Shown: piece after piece, positions 34,839 through 43,652 of the stretch
How positions within the stretch are numbered: position 1 is the first letter of the stretch
Layout of the letters: each line of letters opens with the position of its first letter
Source of the DNA: Lachnospiraceae bacterium
GTDB taxonomy: Bacteria > Bacillota > Clostridia > Lachnospirales > Lachnospiraceae
Direction: 5' to 3'
Assembly: GCA_017461045.1 (NCBI GenBank)
Contig: JAFTZJ010000057.1
Location: 1 to 64,000 of the forward strand
Length of the DNA: 64,000 nt
The notes under the pieces: generated by a model
Told to the model about the DNA's origin: nothing
The model's database searches: none
What the model saw: only the letters and a program-made list of their open reading frames with translations
Translations under genes and position numbers: made by a program

Positions 34839-36419
34839 ATGAATGAACAATCATATTTAGATCCGGAAGCGATTCGACAGCAGAGTAGTGCAGCGGTACG
34901 GCAATTAGGAACGGATAGTACGGCATTGGAAACCGCTTTAATGTACGTAGAGGCATTTATTGATAATGAAGATATTCAAAGTGTAAGCTTTGGTAATCTG
35001 AAAGTGCAGATGGAAGGGTATAAAAGCATTATTCAAGGATTGCTAATCAGTATGCAGTTAGATGCTACAGACCACTTTGCATTACAGAATGAAGTTGGAA
35101 ATGAAGTTCTGGATGGTGCCGAAATATTAATGCGAAAAGAAGAAGCATGGAATGAGATTCAGCAGGATGAACAGATGATAGAATTCTATAAGAATCAGAT
35201 GCAGGTATCGCAGGGGAATCCAATTCAATATGAGTATTATTCATGGTTGGTTTCCAAGTACAAACTGATGTTGGAATTAGATGAGAAGACATATCAGTAT
35301 TACCAAAAGAAAGAAGATAAGTACGATGAGATTGAGAGTAAAACAGTCGGACTATTTCAGAATGGAAGAGAAGTGCGGGAACTGGTAACAGAGGGATTGA
35401 AAGAGTTGGGGACTACATTTTGTGCCGGAATGTATACCGGTGCTGGTTCTTCTGTGTGGCGATTTGCCCTGGGTAACACCGGAAAAGCAATTCCATCAAG
35501 TGAAGCAGGTGGATTATACAAACAAAAGTTGATTGATGCCTTCGAAGTGGCACATCCGGAAATAGCGAAGAAATTCAATGAGTTGCTGAACGATAAGAGT
35601 TGTGAAGCATTCTCACAGGGGGATATACTGGAAATTAAATACTTGGCATATACGGCAGAAGAACCTTGTCGTACATTATTCTTAAATAAGTTGGGAACGT
35701 ATCGGATTGTGAAAATTTACGAAGAAGATAGCGAAGAAGGTAGTGAGTACATAGGATTCGGGAGACGGATATTTCTAAATGCACCGGAAGAATTGCGATT
35801 GGATAAACGAGGAGCATATAATACCTTCTTTCATGAATGTGGCCATGCAACAGATATGCAAGAGTTTATGTTCTATAGTCATCAATATCAGTATACAGAC
35901 CCGGAAACAGGAGAAATGCATACGTTGTATGAGCTGATTGAGGAAGATGTGAATAATAATATTCGGGAGCATATTTATGCGGTTGATCCATATTTAACAG
36001 ATTCACAGATTGAACAAGTTTTACAGTCAATTCAAAATGGCGGTGAGGAAAATCAATTGAAAAACGAAGAACTTATATACATTAGACAAAAGATTCTTGA
36101 GCAATACAACCTTGAGTTGACAGGTCCAGAAATGGATTGTGTTTGCGATGTCTATGGCGGATATACAAACTTGAACATTGATGCGAAGGGTGGTTATGGA
36201 CATAGACCAGAAAATGGACAAAAGAACTATTACTATTGGTATAATATATTCGGGCAACCGACGTATAAGCAGTCATCAGAGTTATGGGCAGAGTATTTTA
36301 GTTACCAAATGACAGGTGATGAAGAGAATTTAAGAATGTTAAGACAATACTATCCAAAGACAAGTGAAGCATTGGATGCTATGGCAGAAGACTTGTTGCA
36401 ACGTTCAGGAGGGGAATAA
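34839..36419 (+). CDS. LXG-like toxin with lethal factor-like metallopeptidase domain
   Basis: 526 residues. The first ~200 are helical and LXG-like (LKVQMEGYKSIIQGLL), with no signal peptide, as for type VII substrates. The C-terminal domain carries the zinc motif HECGH in FFHECGHATDMQEF (near residue 331). Further on come DVYGGYTNLN, GGYGHRPEN, and SSELWAEYFSYQM with the third ligand Glu, then LRQYYPKTSEAL. This order follows the anthrax lethal factor (ATLF, M34) peptidases: HEFGHAVD, EFFAEAF, PKT. The target protein is unknown. The stop overlaps the first immunity candidate (TAATG). RBS GGGAGG is present. Confidence 0.82.
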   Translation: MNEQSYLDPEAIRQQSSAAVRQLGTDSTALETALMYVEAFIDNEDIQSVSFGNLKVQMEGYKSIIQGLLISMQLDATDHFALQNEVGNEVLDGAEILMRKEEAWNEIQQDEQMIEFYKNQMQVSQGNPIQYEYYSWLVSKYKLMLELDEKTYQYYQKKEDKYDEIESKTVGLFQNGREVRELVTEGLKELGTTFCAGMYTGAGSSVWRFALGNTGKAIPSSEAGGLYKQKLIDAFEVAHPEIAKKFNELLNDKSCEAFSQGDILEIKYLAYTAEEPCRTLFLNKLGTYRIVKIYEEDSEEGSEYIGFGRRIFLNAPEELRLDKRGAYNTFFHECGHATDMQEFMFYSHQYQYTDPETGEMHTLYELIEEDVNNNIREHIYAVDPYLTDSQIEQVLQSIQNGGEENQLKNEELIYIRQKILEQYNLELTGPEMDCVCDVYGGYTNLNIDAKGGYGHRPENGQKNYYYWYNIFGQPTYKQSSELWAEYFSYQMTGDEENLRMLRQYYPKTSEALDAMAEDLLQRSGGE

Positions 36420-37180
36420 TGACTAAGAAAAGAATAATAGTTTTAGTGGTGGTTTTACTAGTTTTGGGAATGGCTGTGGCAGATATTTCTTACTATTTAA
36501 TTAATCGGAATGATCTAGTAGAAAATAGTTCATTAGAGGGAGAAATAGTGATAGATAAGCAATATTTAATTGAAAATCATGGTGTATCAGAAGAAGAACT
36601 GGAAGGAATCGATATAGCACATTTCGTATGGTATTGTGGGTATACATCAGAGGAACTTTATAATTATGATGTTTCGGAATTGCTTATTAGCTATCGAAGA
36701 TATTTAGAGGCAAAAGAAGCAAGAGAAGAAATCGAAAAAAGCAAAAAAGACGACTATGCAGAAATGTTCAGCCGAGAGTACAAAGGTGGATATGAAGATG
36801 AGTACCAATCTGAAATAACAATCATTGCAGTAGAAGTAACGGACGGTAGTTATCGGGAAAGTGTTGTTTTTGATTTGGCAAATCAAACCTACTACTTTGG
36901 AGAATTAATGGATGTGACAGACGATTATTCGCAGGCGACAGCATCCGGAGAACTGAGCGAGGAAGACGTAGAAGTAATTCGGGAATTGGTAGGTGAAGCG
37001 GAAGTAAGCAAATGGAAAGCTGATATGGGCTGGGTACGCCCATGGGATCATGACTATTCAACCTATGTTATGCAGATAGAGTGTAGTGATGGAAATTCGT
37101 ATGGGTATACCGGAATACGTAAGTTGCCGGAGAACTTTTCAGATTTCTATTTTGGATTGAAAGATGTGAAGGATTTATAA
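36419..37180 (+). CDS. membrane-anchored probable immunity protein, copy 1
   Basis: 253 residues: one N-terminal helix (~6-27), no lipobox, and an outside domain. Residues ~105-253 are nearly identical to the next gene, sharing IEKSKKDDYAEMF, YRESVVFDLANQTYYFGELM and RKLPENFSDFYFGLKDVKDL. The ATG overlaps the toxin stop by one base and uses the AGGAGGGG inside the toxin's last codons, so it is translated with the toxin. Position and coupling suggest an immunity protein, and its topology suggests that the toxin acts outside the membrane. No known domain is recognised. Confidence 0.72.
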   Translation: MTKKRIIVLVVVLLVLGMAVADISYYLINRNDLVENSSLEGEIVIDKQYLIENHGVSEEELEGIDIAHFVWYCGYTSEELYNYDVSELLISYRRYLEAKEAREEIEKSKKDDYAEMFSREYKGGYEDEYQSEITIIAVEVTDGSYRESVVFDLANQTYYFGELMDVTDDYSQATASGELSEEDVEVIRELVGEAEVSKWKADMGWVRPWDHDYSTYVMQIECSDGNSYGYTGIRKLPENFSDFYFGLKDVKDL

Positions 37181-37266
37181 CAAGGAGTATTATAATAATG
37201 CTATTCAAAGGTAAGAGAACTTAAGCTTAATGCAGAATACATGCATCGATGCTCAGGAGGGGAATA

Positions 37267-38040
37267 ATGGCTAAGAAAAGAAGGTTGGTTTTTATAATTA
37301 TTTTACTGATTTTAGGAGTAACTATTGCAGGCATTAGTTATTATTTGGCAAACCAGCAAGGCGTTGTCGAGGACAGTATGTCGGAGGAAAAAATAGTGAT
37401 AGATAAGCAGTACTTGATTGACAATTGTGGAATTGCAGAAGAAGAATTAAATGACGTTGATGTAGAGAGATTTATAGAGGAATGGATTGAACCATATATT
37501 TCTTCTACAGACAAAGTCGATTGTGAAGTAATCGCTGGTAAATTTGATGTATACAAAGATTGTTTGCAGTTTGAAGCAGAACAAGCAGAAATCGAAAAAA
37601 GCAAAAAAGACGACTATGCAGAAATGTTCGGTAGAGAGTACAAAGGTGGTTATGAAGATGAATATCAGACTGAAATAACTGTGATAGCAATCATAGTAAC
37701 GGACGGTAGTTATCGGGAAAGTGTTGTTTTTGATTTGGCAAATCAAACCTATTACTTTGGAGAATTGATGGATGTAACTGATGATTATTCGCAAGCAACA
37801 GCATCCGGAGAACTGAGCGAAGAAGATGTAGAAGCAATTCGGGAATTGGTAGGCGAAGCGGAAGTAAGTCAATGGAAAGCGGATATGGGTTGGGCACGCC
37901 CGTGGGATAATGACTATTCTACCTATGTGATGCAGATAGAATGCAGTAATGGAAATTCGTATGGATATACCGGAATACGTAAGTTGCCGGAGAACTTTTC
38001 AGATTTCTATTTTGGATTGAAAGATGTGAAGGATTTATAA
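37267..38040 (+). CDS. membrane-anchored probable immunity protein, copy 2
   Basis: 257 residues with the same plan as copy 1: N-terminal helix, a variable segment (~30-105) and an almost identical C-terminal ~150 residues. The upstream bases TCAGGAGGGGAATAATG are the same as before copy 1, so the duplication took in the end of the toxin gene. The middle segment differs (ERFIEEWIEPYISSTDKVD instead of HFVWYCGYTSEELYNYD), as expected if it sets specificity. ATG 37267 is chosen by the RBS. A short frame at 37198 (MLFKGKRT) between the copies may be a toxin remnant. Confidence 0.7.
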   Translation: MAKKRRLVFIIILLILGVTIAGISYYLANQQGVVEDSMSEEKIVIDKQYLIDNCGIAEEELNDVDVERFIEEWIEPYISSTDKVDCEVIAGKFDVYKDCLQFEAEQAEIEKSKKDDYAEMFGREYKGGYEDEYQTEITVIAIIVTDGSYRESVVFDLANQTYYFGELMDVTDDYSQATASGELSEEDVEAIRELVGEAEVSQWKADMGWARPWDNDYSTYVMQIECSNGNSYGYTGIRKLPENFSDFYFGLKDVKDL

Positions 38041-38099
38041 AGCTGTAAAAGGAAATTAGTTGTAGGATATTCGAGTAATAAGAAGATAATGAAGCGTTG

Positions 38100-38142
38100 A
38101 GACTGTCAGTGTACAAATTAGTACATACGTGGCAGTCTTTTT
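38100..38142 (+). terminator. rho-independent terminator of the toxin module
   Basis: AGACTGTCA / TGGCAGTCT (38100-38108 and 38130-38138, one G-T pair) encloses an inner GTAC/GTAC stem and is followed by TTTTT. It ends the toxin-immunity unit. Confidence 0.8.
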
Positions 38143-38162
38143 ATGTAATAGAATAGAAACTC

Positions 38163-38205
38163 AAGTGGCATACCCGTTGCTTTTATTGCCACTTTCCGTT
38201 ATAAT
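38163..38205 (+). promoter_or_regulatory. promoter with inverted repeat over the -35
   Basis: TTGCTT (38177-38182) and TATAAT (38200-38205) are 17 bases apart. An inverted repeat AAGTGGCA / TGCCACTT (38163-38170 and 38187-38194) brackets the -35 and runs into the spacer, so a repressor could bind there. It drives the flavodoxin-SCP2 gene and perhaps dnaX. Confidence 0.65.
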
Positions 38206-38291
38206 AATATGGAGTATTTTTACTATGGAGACGTGCCGAAAAAAATAGGTGCGCCTGAGAGATGTGGTTGGTAGAAAAAGGAGAATTTACC

Positions 38292-39290
38292 ATGAAAGTC
38301 AATATATATTATGGCGGACGGGGATTGATTGAAGACCCTACTTTATATGTAATTGGAAAGTTGACAGAGGTGTTGGAAGAACTTCGGGTAGATGTACGTC
38401 GGTATAATCTTTATGAGGAGAAGAATGCTATCGCAACACTGCCTTCAACCTTGAAGGAGGCAGATGGTGTTATTCTGGCTGTTTCTTTGGAATGGTTTGG
38501 TATCGGTGGCTACATGCAACAGTTCTTAGATATGTGCTGGTTATATGCTGATAAGGAGAAGATGAAGAGCATCTACATGCTTCCGGTAGTTATGGCAACA
38601 ACCTATGGGGAGCGTGATGCAGAATTAACCTTGATTAAAGGTTGGGAAACCTTGGGTGGTATTCCAATGAATGGTTTAGCTGCATATGTAGAAAACCATA
38701 CCGATTTTGAGACCTCTGCTGTTTATCGCGGAATTATCGAAAAGAAGGCAGAAGACTTATATCGTGCGATTAATCAGACCATGCCGATTTTGCCAAACAG
38801 TAACGTGGCAGTAAAAGAAAATATCTCCAAGACCAAGACCATTGATTTGACCCCACAGGAAAGTGAGCAGTTATCACGATTTGTTTCGGATGACACCTAC
38901 GTAAAGAAGCAGAAGAAGGATATTGAAGAACTATCTGCAATGTTTAAGAGTATGTTAGGAGATTCGGAACCTCAAGAGAAAGAAGGGGAATTCATTCGGG
39001 AGTTACGGACGAATTTCTATCCAATGGAAGACTTTAGTGCAAAGTATATAATTATCATTCCGGATCGGGAATCAACGCTTTCCATTGAGGTAACGCCGAA
39101 GGGTGTTAAGTGTTGGTATAGCGATGATACGGAAGCGGATGTGGTTATGAAAGCGGAAACGAAAGTATTAAAAGCAATTATTAGTGGCAAGAATACATTT
39201 CAGAGAGCATTTATGGCCGGAGAGATTACTGCTAAGGGTAACTTTAAGACCTTGCGGACTCTGGATCAGATTTTCCGGTTCCGGTATTAG
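38292..39290 (+). CDS. flavodoxin-like / SCP2 sterol-transfer-like fusion protein
   Basis: 332 residues. The N-terminal ~180 resemble an NADPH-dependent FMN reductase/flavodoxin fold (KVNIYYGGRGLIEDPTL, EADGVILAVSLEWFGIGGYM). The last ~110 resemble an SCP2 domain (KYIIIIPDRESTLSIEVTPK, ETKVLKAIISGKNTFQRAFM, GEITAKGNFKTLRTLDQIF), which binds lipid-like ligands. The ATG at 38292 lies 8 bases after GGAG; a longer frame from 38262 lacks an RBS. The substrate is unknown. It lies directly before dnaX with a 41-base gap. Confidence 0.78.
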   Translation: MKVNIYYGGRGLIEDPTLYVIGKLTEVLEELRVDVRRYNLYEEKNAIATLPSTLKEADGVILAVSLEWFGIGGYMQQFLDMCWLYADKEKMKSIYMLPVVMATTYGERDAELTLIKGWETLGGIPMNGLAAYVENHTDFETSAVYRGIIEKKAEDLYRAINQTMPILPNSNVAVKENISKTKTIDLTPQESEQLSRFVSDDTYVKKQKKDIEELSAMFKSMLGDSEPQEKEGEFIRELRTNFYPMEDFSAKYIIIIPDRESTLSIEVTPKGVKCWYSDDTEADVVMKAETKVLKAIISGKNTFQRAFMAGEITAKGNFKTLRTLDQIFRFRY

Positions 39291-39331
39291 ATAATATGTT
39301 TAGGAATGATTTAGATTAGGATGTGAAGACT

Positions 39332-40927
39332 ATGTCATATATGGCATTATACCGTAAATGGCGGCCGGATGCGTTTGAGGAAGTGAAGGGGCAGGAGCAT
39401 ATAGTAACCACCCTTAAGAATCAGTTGACTCATGACCGAATCGGACATGCATACTTGTTTTGCGGTACCCGGGGTACCGGTAAAACGACAGTGGCAAAGC
39501 TATTTGCAAAGGCAGTGAATTGCGAACATCCGGTAGATGGAAGCCCATGTGGAGAATGTGCCTGCTGTAAGTCCATTGCAGAGGGTAGCTCCATGAACGT
39601 AATTGAAATAGATGCGGCTTCTAATAACGGTGTTGATAATATTCGTGAAATTCGAGATGAAGTGCAGTATTCACCTACAGAAGGAAAGTATAAGGTGTAC
39701 ATCATTGATGAGGTGCATATGCTGTCCATCGGTGCATTTAATGCATTACTTAAGACCTTGGAAGAACCACCGTCTTATGTGATTTTTATTTTGGCAACTA
39801 CGGAAGCACATAAGATTCCGATTACCATTTTATCTCGGTGTCAGCGTTATGATTTCCGGCGAATTTCCATTGAGACCATTTCGGACCGTTTGTCTGATTT
39901 GATGGAACGGGAAGGGCAGCAGGTTGAGAAGAAAGCCATCGATTACATTGCGAAGGTGGCGGACGGTTCTATGCGTGATGCCTTGAGTTTGTTAGACCAA
40001 TGCATTGCATTTTATCTGGGCGAAACGTTAACCTATGAGAAATGTCTGGATGTGCTGGGAGCAGTTGATACGGAAGTATTTATTCGATTGCTGACTGCAG
40101 TCGACAAAAAGGAAGTTACACAAGCCGTAGATTTGATTGATGAGATTATTTGGCAGGGACGGGAACTGGGACAGTTCATAACGGATTTTACCTGGTTCAT
40201 GCGGAATCTGTTATTGATAAAGAGTTCCAAGGACAGTGCTTCGAAATTGGATTTTTCCAAAGAGAATCTGGCTGCCATGGAGGCAATGGCAAACCAATTG
40301 TCTTTAGAATCGTTGATGCGATATATTCGTATCTTTTCGGAGTTATCCAATACGATTAAATATGCCAGTCAGAAGCGGGTGGTATTGGAGCTTGCAGTGA
40401 TTAAATTGTGCGTACCGGAAATGGAGCAGAATTATGATTCCATTTTGCAACGGTTGGATGATTTGTCGAAGCGGGTAGACAGTTGTCTGGAGAATCCGGC
40501 ACCTCAGGTGGTAACTCAATATGTGCCACAACCGGCACAGGAAGAATCCCAAGAGTTGACCTTGGAGGAGCTGAAGAAGACATTACCGGAAGCTACGATA
40601 CAGGAGTTACAAGACATTGCCGGACGGCGAAGTGAGGTGTTCCGACAATTAGAACCGGCATTGGCAAATCTGCTTCGGATGTCGGATATGCGGATTAACA
40701 AAGAGCATAAGACCATTGTGGTTTTATTGGATGAATACAATCAGGGACTGTTGATGAATAACGAGCCGGATAGAGAGGCTATAGAGGCAGCGTTTGTGGC
40801 AGTGTTAAATAAGCAGGTTTCTGTAGAATTCCGGAAGAAATCTTCGAACAATTCTATGCAGAAGGAATTCGTCCGAATGGATATATTTGAAGAAATGAAT
40901 ATTCCAGTGGAATATGATGATAATTAG
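39332..40927 (+). CDS. dnaX: DNA polymerase III subunit gamma/tau
   Basis: The clamp-loader ATPase subunit of the replication machine. Its 531 residues show MSYMALYRKWRPD at the start, Walker A GTRGTGKTT, the zinc site with CEHPVDGSPCGECACC, Walker B VYIIDEVHML, sensor 1 LATTEAHKIP and SRCQRYDFRRI. The C-terminal ~160 residues are the variable tau part. ATG 39332 gives the family-typical start; a GTG at 39323 is in frame. The order dnaX-ybaB-recR is the conserved Firmicute arrangement. Confidence 0.97.
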   Translation: MSYMALYRKWRPDAFEEVKGQEHIVTTLKNQLTHDRIGHAYLFCGTRGTGKTTVAKLFAKAVNCEHPVDGSPCGECACCKSIAEGSSMNVIEIDAASNNGVDNIREIRDEVQYSPTEGKYKVYIIDEVHMLSIGAFNALLKTLEEPPSYVIFILATTEAHKIPITILSRCQRYDFRRISIETISDRLSDLMEREGQQVEKKAIDYIAKVADGSMRDALSLLDQCIAFYLGETLTYEKCLDVLGAVDTEVFIRLLTAVDKKEVTQAVDLIDEIIWQGRELGQFITDFTWFMRNLLLIKSSKDSASKLDFSKENLAAMEAMANQLSLESLMRYIRIFSELSNTIKYASQKRVVLELAVIKLCVPEMEQNYDSILQRLDDLSKRVDSCLENPAPQVVTQYVPQPAQEESQELTLEELKKTLPEATIQELQDIAGRRSEVFRQLEPALANLLRMSDMRINKEHKTIVVLLDEYNQGLLMNNEPDREAIEAAFVAVLNKQVSVEFRKKSSNNSMQKEFVRMDIFEEMNIPVEYDDN

Positions 40928-40939
40928 GAGGATGTAAAA

Positions 40940-41293
40940 ATGGCAAAGCGTGGTGGATATCCTGGTGGAATGATGCCAGGAAACATGAACAATCTGATGA
41001 AGCAGGCACAGAGAATGCAGAAACAGATGGAGGAGAAGACAAAAGCATTAGAGGAAAAGACTTACGAAGCAACTGCCGGTGGCGGAGTCGTTAAGGTAGT
41101 TGTAAGCGGTAAGAAGGAAGTTCTTTCCATTGAGTTAGATGAAGAAGTAGTAGATAAGGACGACATCGAAATGTTGCAGGATTTAATTATGGCAGCAACC
41201 AATGAAGCACTTCGTGCACAGGAAGAAGATTCCAATAATGAGATGTCTAAGATTACCGGTAACATGGGTGGAATGGGAGGATTTCCGTTCTAA
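40940..41293 (+). CDS. YbaB/EbfC-family nucleoid-associated protein
   Basis: A 117-residue DNA-binding protein of the YbaB/EbfC family that coats or bridges DNA as a dimer. The N-terminus is rich in Gly/Met ([20 protein letters not shown]), then [31 protein letters not shown] and [20 protein letters not shown]. It sits between dnaX and recR as in most Firmicutes, 12 bases after dnaX with TAGGAGG before the ATG. Confidence 0.95.
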   Translation: MAKRGGYPGGMMPGNMNNLMKQAQRMQKQMEEKTKALEEKTYEATAGGGVVKVVVSGKKEVLSIELDEEVVDKDDIEMLQDLIMAATNEALRAQEEDSNNEMSKITGNMGGMGGFPF

Positions 41294-41295
41294 TC

Positions 41296-41895
41296 ATGAA
41301 TTACTATAGTACAGAAATCAGTAATTTAATTGAGCAGTTATCCAGACTTCCGGGTATTGGCGGCAAATCTGCACAGAGACTGGCATTTCACATTATCGAT
41401 ATGCCGTTGGATCAGGTGGAAAAGCTGGCTGATACCATTCAGACAACGCGGAAGAATGTGAAATATTGTGAGCAATGTTATACGCTGACCGATAAAGAGG
41501 TCTGTCCGATTTGTGCATCTGCCAACCGGGACCACAGCACCATTATGGTGGTAGAGGATACCAGAGATTTGGCGGCATATGAACGGACGGGACGATTTAA
41601 TGGTGTATATCATGTTCTCCACGGAGCCTTGGATCCGGCGATGGGCAAAGGCCCTGAGGATATTAAACTGAAAGAACTGTTAATTCGGTTACAGGCAGAG
41701 GACGTAGAGGAATTAATTATTGCAACCAATTCGGATGTTCCCGGGGAAGCAACCGCTATGTATATCAGCAAGCTGGTAAAGCCATCTGGTATTAAGGTTA
41801 GCCGAATTGCAAGCGGAGTTCCAATCGGTGGAGAATTAGAATGTATTGATGAAGTAACGCTGCTACGTGCTTTAGAAGGCAGGGTTTACCTATAA
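41296..41895 (+). CDS. recR: recombination mediator RecR
   Basis: RecR works with RecO/RecF to load RecA at gaps. Its 199 residues have the helix-hairpin-helix [19 protein letters not shown], the zinc finger [16 protein letters not shown], and the Toprim domain ([31 protein letters not shown]). The length is normal. It begins 2 bases after the ybaB stop, with GGAGG somewhat far upstream, so coupled translation is likely. Confidence 0.97.
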   Translation: MNYYSTEISNLIEQLSRLPGIGGKSAQRLAFHIIDMPLDQVEKLADTIQTTRKNVKYCEQCYTLTDKEVCPICASANRDHSTIMVVEDTRDLAAYERTGRFNGVYHVLHGALDPAMGKGPEDIKLKELLIRLQAEDVEELIIATNSDVPGEATAMYISKLVKPSGIKVSRIASGVPIGGELECIDEVTLLRALEGRVYL

Positions 41896-41922
41896 ATAAC
41901 ACAAGAAAGAGAAGGTGGTACT

Positions 41923-42999
41923 ATGAAGAGAATAGGTATGTTGACCAGTGGCGGAGATTGCCAGGCGTTAAATGCAACCATGCGAGGTGTAGTTAAGGGG
42001 TTATATGGTGCATTTGATGAAGTTGAGATTTATGGCTTCTTAGAAGGCTATAAGGGATTAATGTATGGCAATTATAAGAAATTACACGCAGACGATTTCT
42101 CAGGTATTTTGACAAAGGGCGGAACAATTTTAGGAAGTTCTAGACAGCCATTTAAGTTAATGCGGGAACCGGATGCCAATGGCCTGGATAAGGTAAAGGC
42201 TATGAAGGATACCTACAAGAAATTAAAGCTGGATTGCTTAGTTGTTTTGGGTGGAAATGGTTCTCAAAAGACAGCCAATCTGTTAAGCGAAGAAGGCTTG
42301 AATGTAATTGGTCTTCCAAAGACGATTGATAATGATTTATGGGGAACAGATATGACCTTCGGTTTCCAAAGTGCAGTGGATATTGCAACGGATGCCATCG
42401 ATTGTATTCATACGACAGCTGCTTCCCATGGTCGGGTATTCATTGTAGAAATCATGGGACATAAGGTAGGTTGGATTACCCTGCATGCCGGAATTGCCGG
42501 TGGAGCAGATATTATCCTGATTCCGGAAATTCCATATGATATTAAGAATGTTTGTAAGGCATTAGATAAGCGTGCTGAGCAGGGCAAGCGGTTCTCTATT
42601 ATAGCAGTAGCAGAGGGTGCAATTTCCAAGGAAGTGGCTGAACTGCCAAAGAAGGAACGGAAGAAATTGTTAGCAAATCCGAAGTATCCGTCTGTTGCTT
42701 ATGAAATTGCTGACCAGATTAAGCAGTATGGCGGACAGGAGGTTCGTGTAACGGTTCCGGGACATACCCAGCGTGGTGGCAGTCCTTGCCCATATGACCG
42801 TGTGCTTTCCAGCCGGTTCGGTGCAAAGGCAGCAGAATTGATTAAGAAAGAGAAATTCGGCGAATTAGTTGTATTGAAGAATAACGAAGTGACTTCTATT
42901 CCTTTATCCGAATCCGCCGGAAAATTAAAATATGTTTCACCTAAGGACAGCATTGTTAAGAATGTAAGAATGTTAGGCATTTCCTTTGGTGATGAGTAA
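41923..42999 (+). CDS. 6-phosphofructokinase (ATP- or PPi-dependent)
   Basis: A 358-residue phosphofructokinase, the committed glycolytic step. Motifs are TSGGDCQALNATMRG, LGGNGSQKTANLL, PKTIDNDLWGTDMTFGF and GHTQRGGSPCPYDR. At the two phosphoryl-donor positions it has Gly113 (in GGNGS, typical of ATP enzymes) and Lys133 (in PKTIDND, typical of PPi enzymes). The donor cannot be decided from sequence. It follows recR by 27 bases with GAAGGTGG before the ATG and ends at a strong terminator. Confidence 0.9.
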   Translation: MKRIGMLTSGGDCQALNATMRGVVKGLYGAFDEVEIYGFLEGYKGLMYGNYKKLHADDFSGILTKGGTILGSSRQPFKLMREPDANGLDKVKAMKDTYKKLKLDCLVVLGGNGSQKTANLLSEEGLNVIGLPKTIDNDLWGTDMTFGFQSAVDIATDAIDCIHTTAASHGRVFIVEIMGHKVGWITLHAGIAGGADIILIPEIPYDIKNVCKALDKRAEQGKRFSIIAVAEGAISKEVAELPKKERKKLLANPKYPSVAYEIADQIKQYGGQEVRVTVPGHTQRGGSPCPYDRVLSSRFGAKAAELIKKEKFGELVVLKNNEVTSIPLSESAGKLKYVSPKDSIVKNVRMLGISFGDE

Positions 43000-43006
43000 C
43001 TAGCGG

Positions 43007-43054
43007 AAGAATTTAGGGGAAGCACCGTTTCGGGTGCTTCTTCTAAATTCTTTC
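43007..43054 (+). terminator. rho-independent terminator after the phosphofructokinase gene
   Basis: A long two-part stem: AAGAATTTAG / CTAAATTCTT outside and GAAGCACC / GGTGCTTC inside, with loop GTTTCG, then CTTTC. It ends the dnaX-ybaB-recR-pfk run. Confidence 0.8.
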
Positions 43055-43180
43055 GGGAATCATGGAAAGAATCCATGTGGAATCTGATTTGCCATGAAAG
43101 CAGACAGGCAACAAAGCATGACAGTAGCATAAAATATGGATATATCGTAGCAGGTTTAGCCTGAAGTCAGGGAGGTTGAA

Positions 43181-43573
43181 ATGAGCAGCTTCAGTGATTA
43201 TTTGGAACAGGCATCTCGAAATCCATATCCAAAGGAATGGAATTTGGAAGCATTGGAATTGTCAGAAGAAGATGTTGCCCGGGATTATGAAAGAATGAAA
43301 CGGTTATATCCGAGAGAGGCAAGATTTGTGGCCGCTATCATAGAGGATATGTGTGATCAGCTAGAGTATGAAGGCAGCCCTATGTTCGATGAACAGCCGG
43401 ATGCAGTTACTATTTACCGAATGGCTGAGGAAGTACACACTCGTATGAAAGGAAAAGATAATGGACCACCAAAGCCGGATGCACCGTTAATGCAGTTGTG
43501 TATGATTTTAATTTGTAATGAGTTTCATGTGCGCAGATGTCGCTACCGACAACGTAAACGCCGGTTCTTTTAG
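43181..43573 (+). CDS. conserved-looking protein of unknown function
   Basis: A 130-residue protein I cannot place in a family. It has no signal peptide or membrane helix. The first 100 residues are acidic (LEALELSEEDVARDYERMK, FVAAIIEDMCDQLEYEGSPM), and the last 15 are very basic (RRCRYRQRKRRFF), which could contact nucleic acid. GGGAGG lies before the ATG. It stands between the phosphofructokinase terminator and a large membrane-anchored protein. Confidence 0.7.
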   Translation: MSSFSDYLEQASRNPYPKEWNLEALELSEEDVARDYERMKRLYPREARFVAAIIEDMCDQLEYEGSPMFDEQPDAVTIYRMAEEVHTRMKGKDNGPPKPDAPLMQLCMILICNEFHVRRCRYRQRKRRFF

Positions 43574-43652
43574 GAGGACCATTGATAGAGCGACACCCGC
43601 AGGAGGAACACTGATGGAGCAAAGCTCTTATGATATATAAAGGAGTAACCTT

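Noticed and set aside
38206..38291. Possible signal recognition particle RNA before dnaX
   Set aside because: The SRP RNA gene often lies near dnaX in Firmicutes, but the conserved GGTGCTG and AGCAGC-type segments are not present here.
43613..43639. Short frame MEQSSYDI with GGAGG in front
   Set aside because: Eight codons only, no conserved pattern. It could be a leader peptide for the 840-residue gene, but nothing else supports it.
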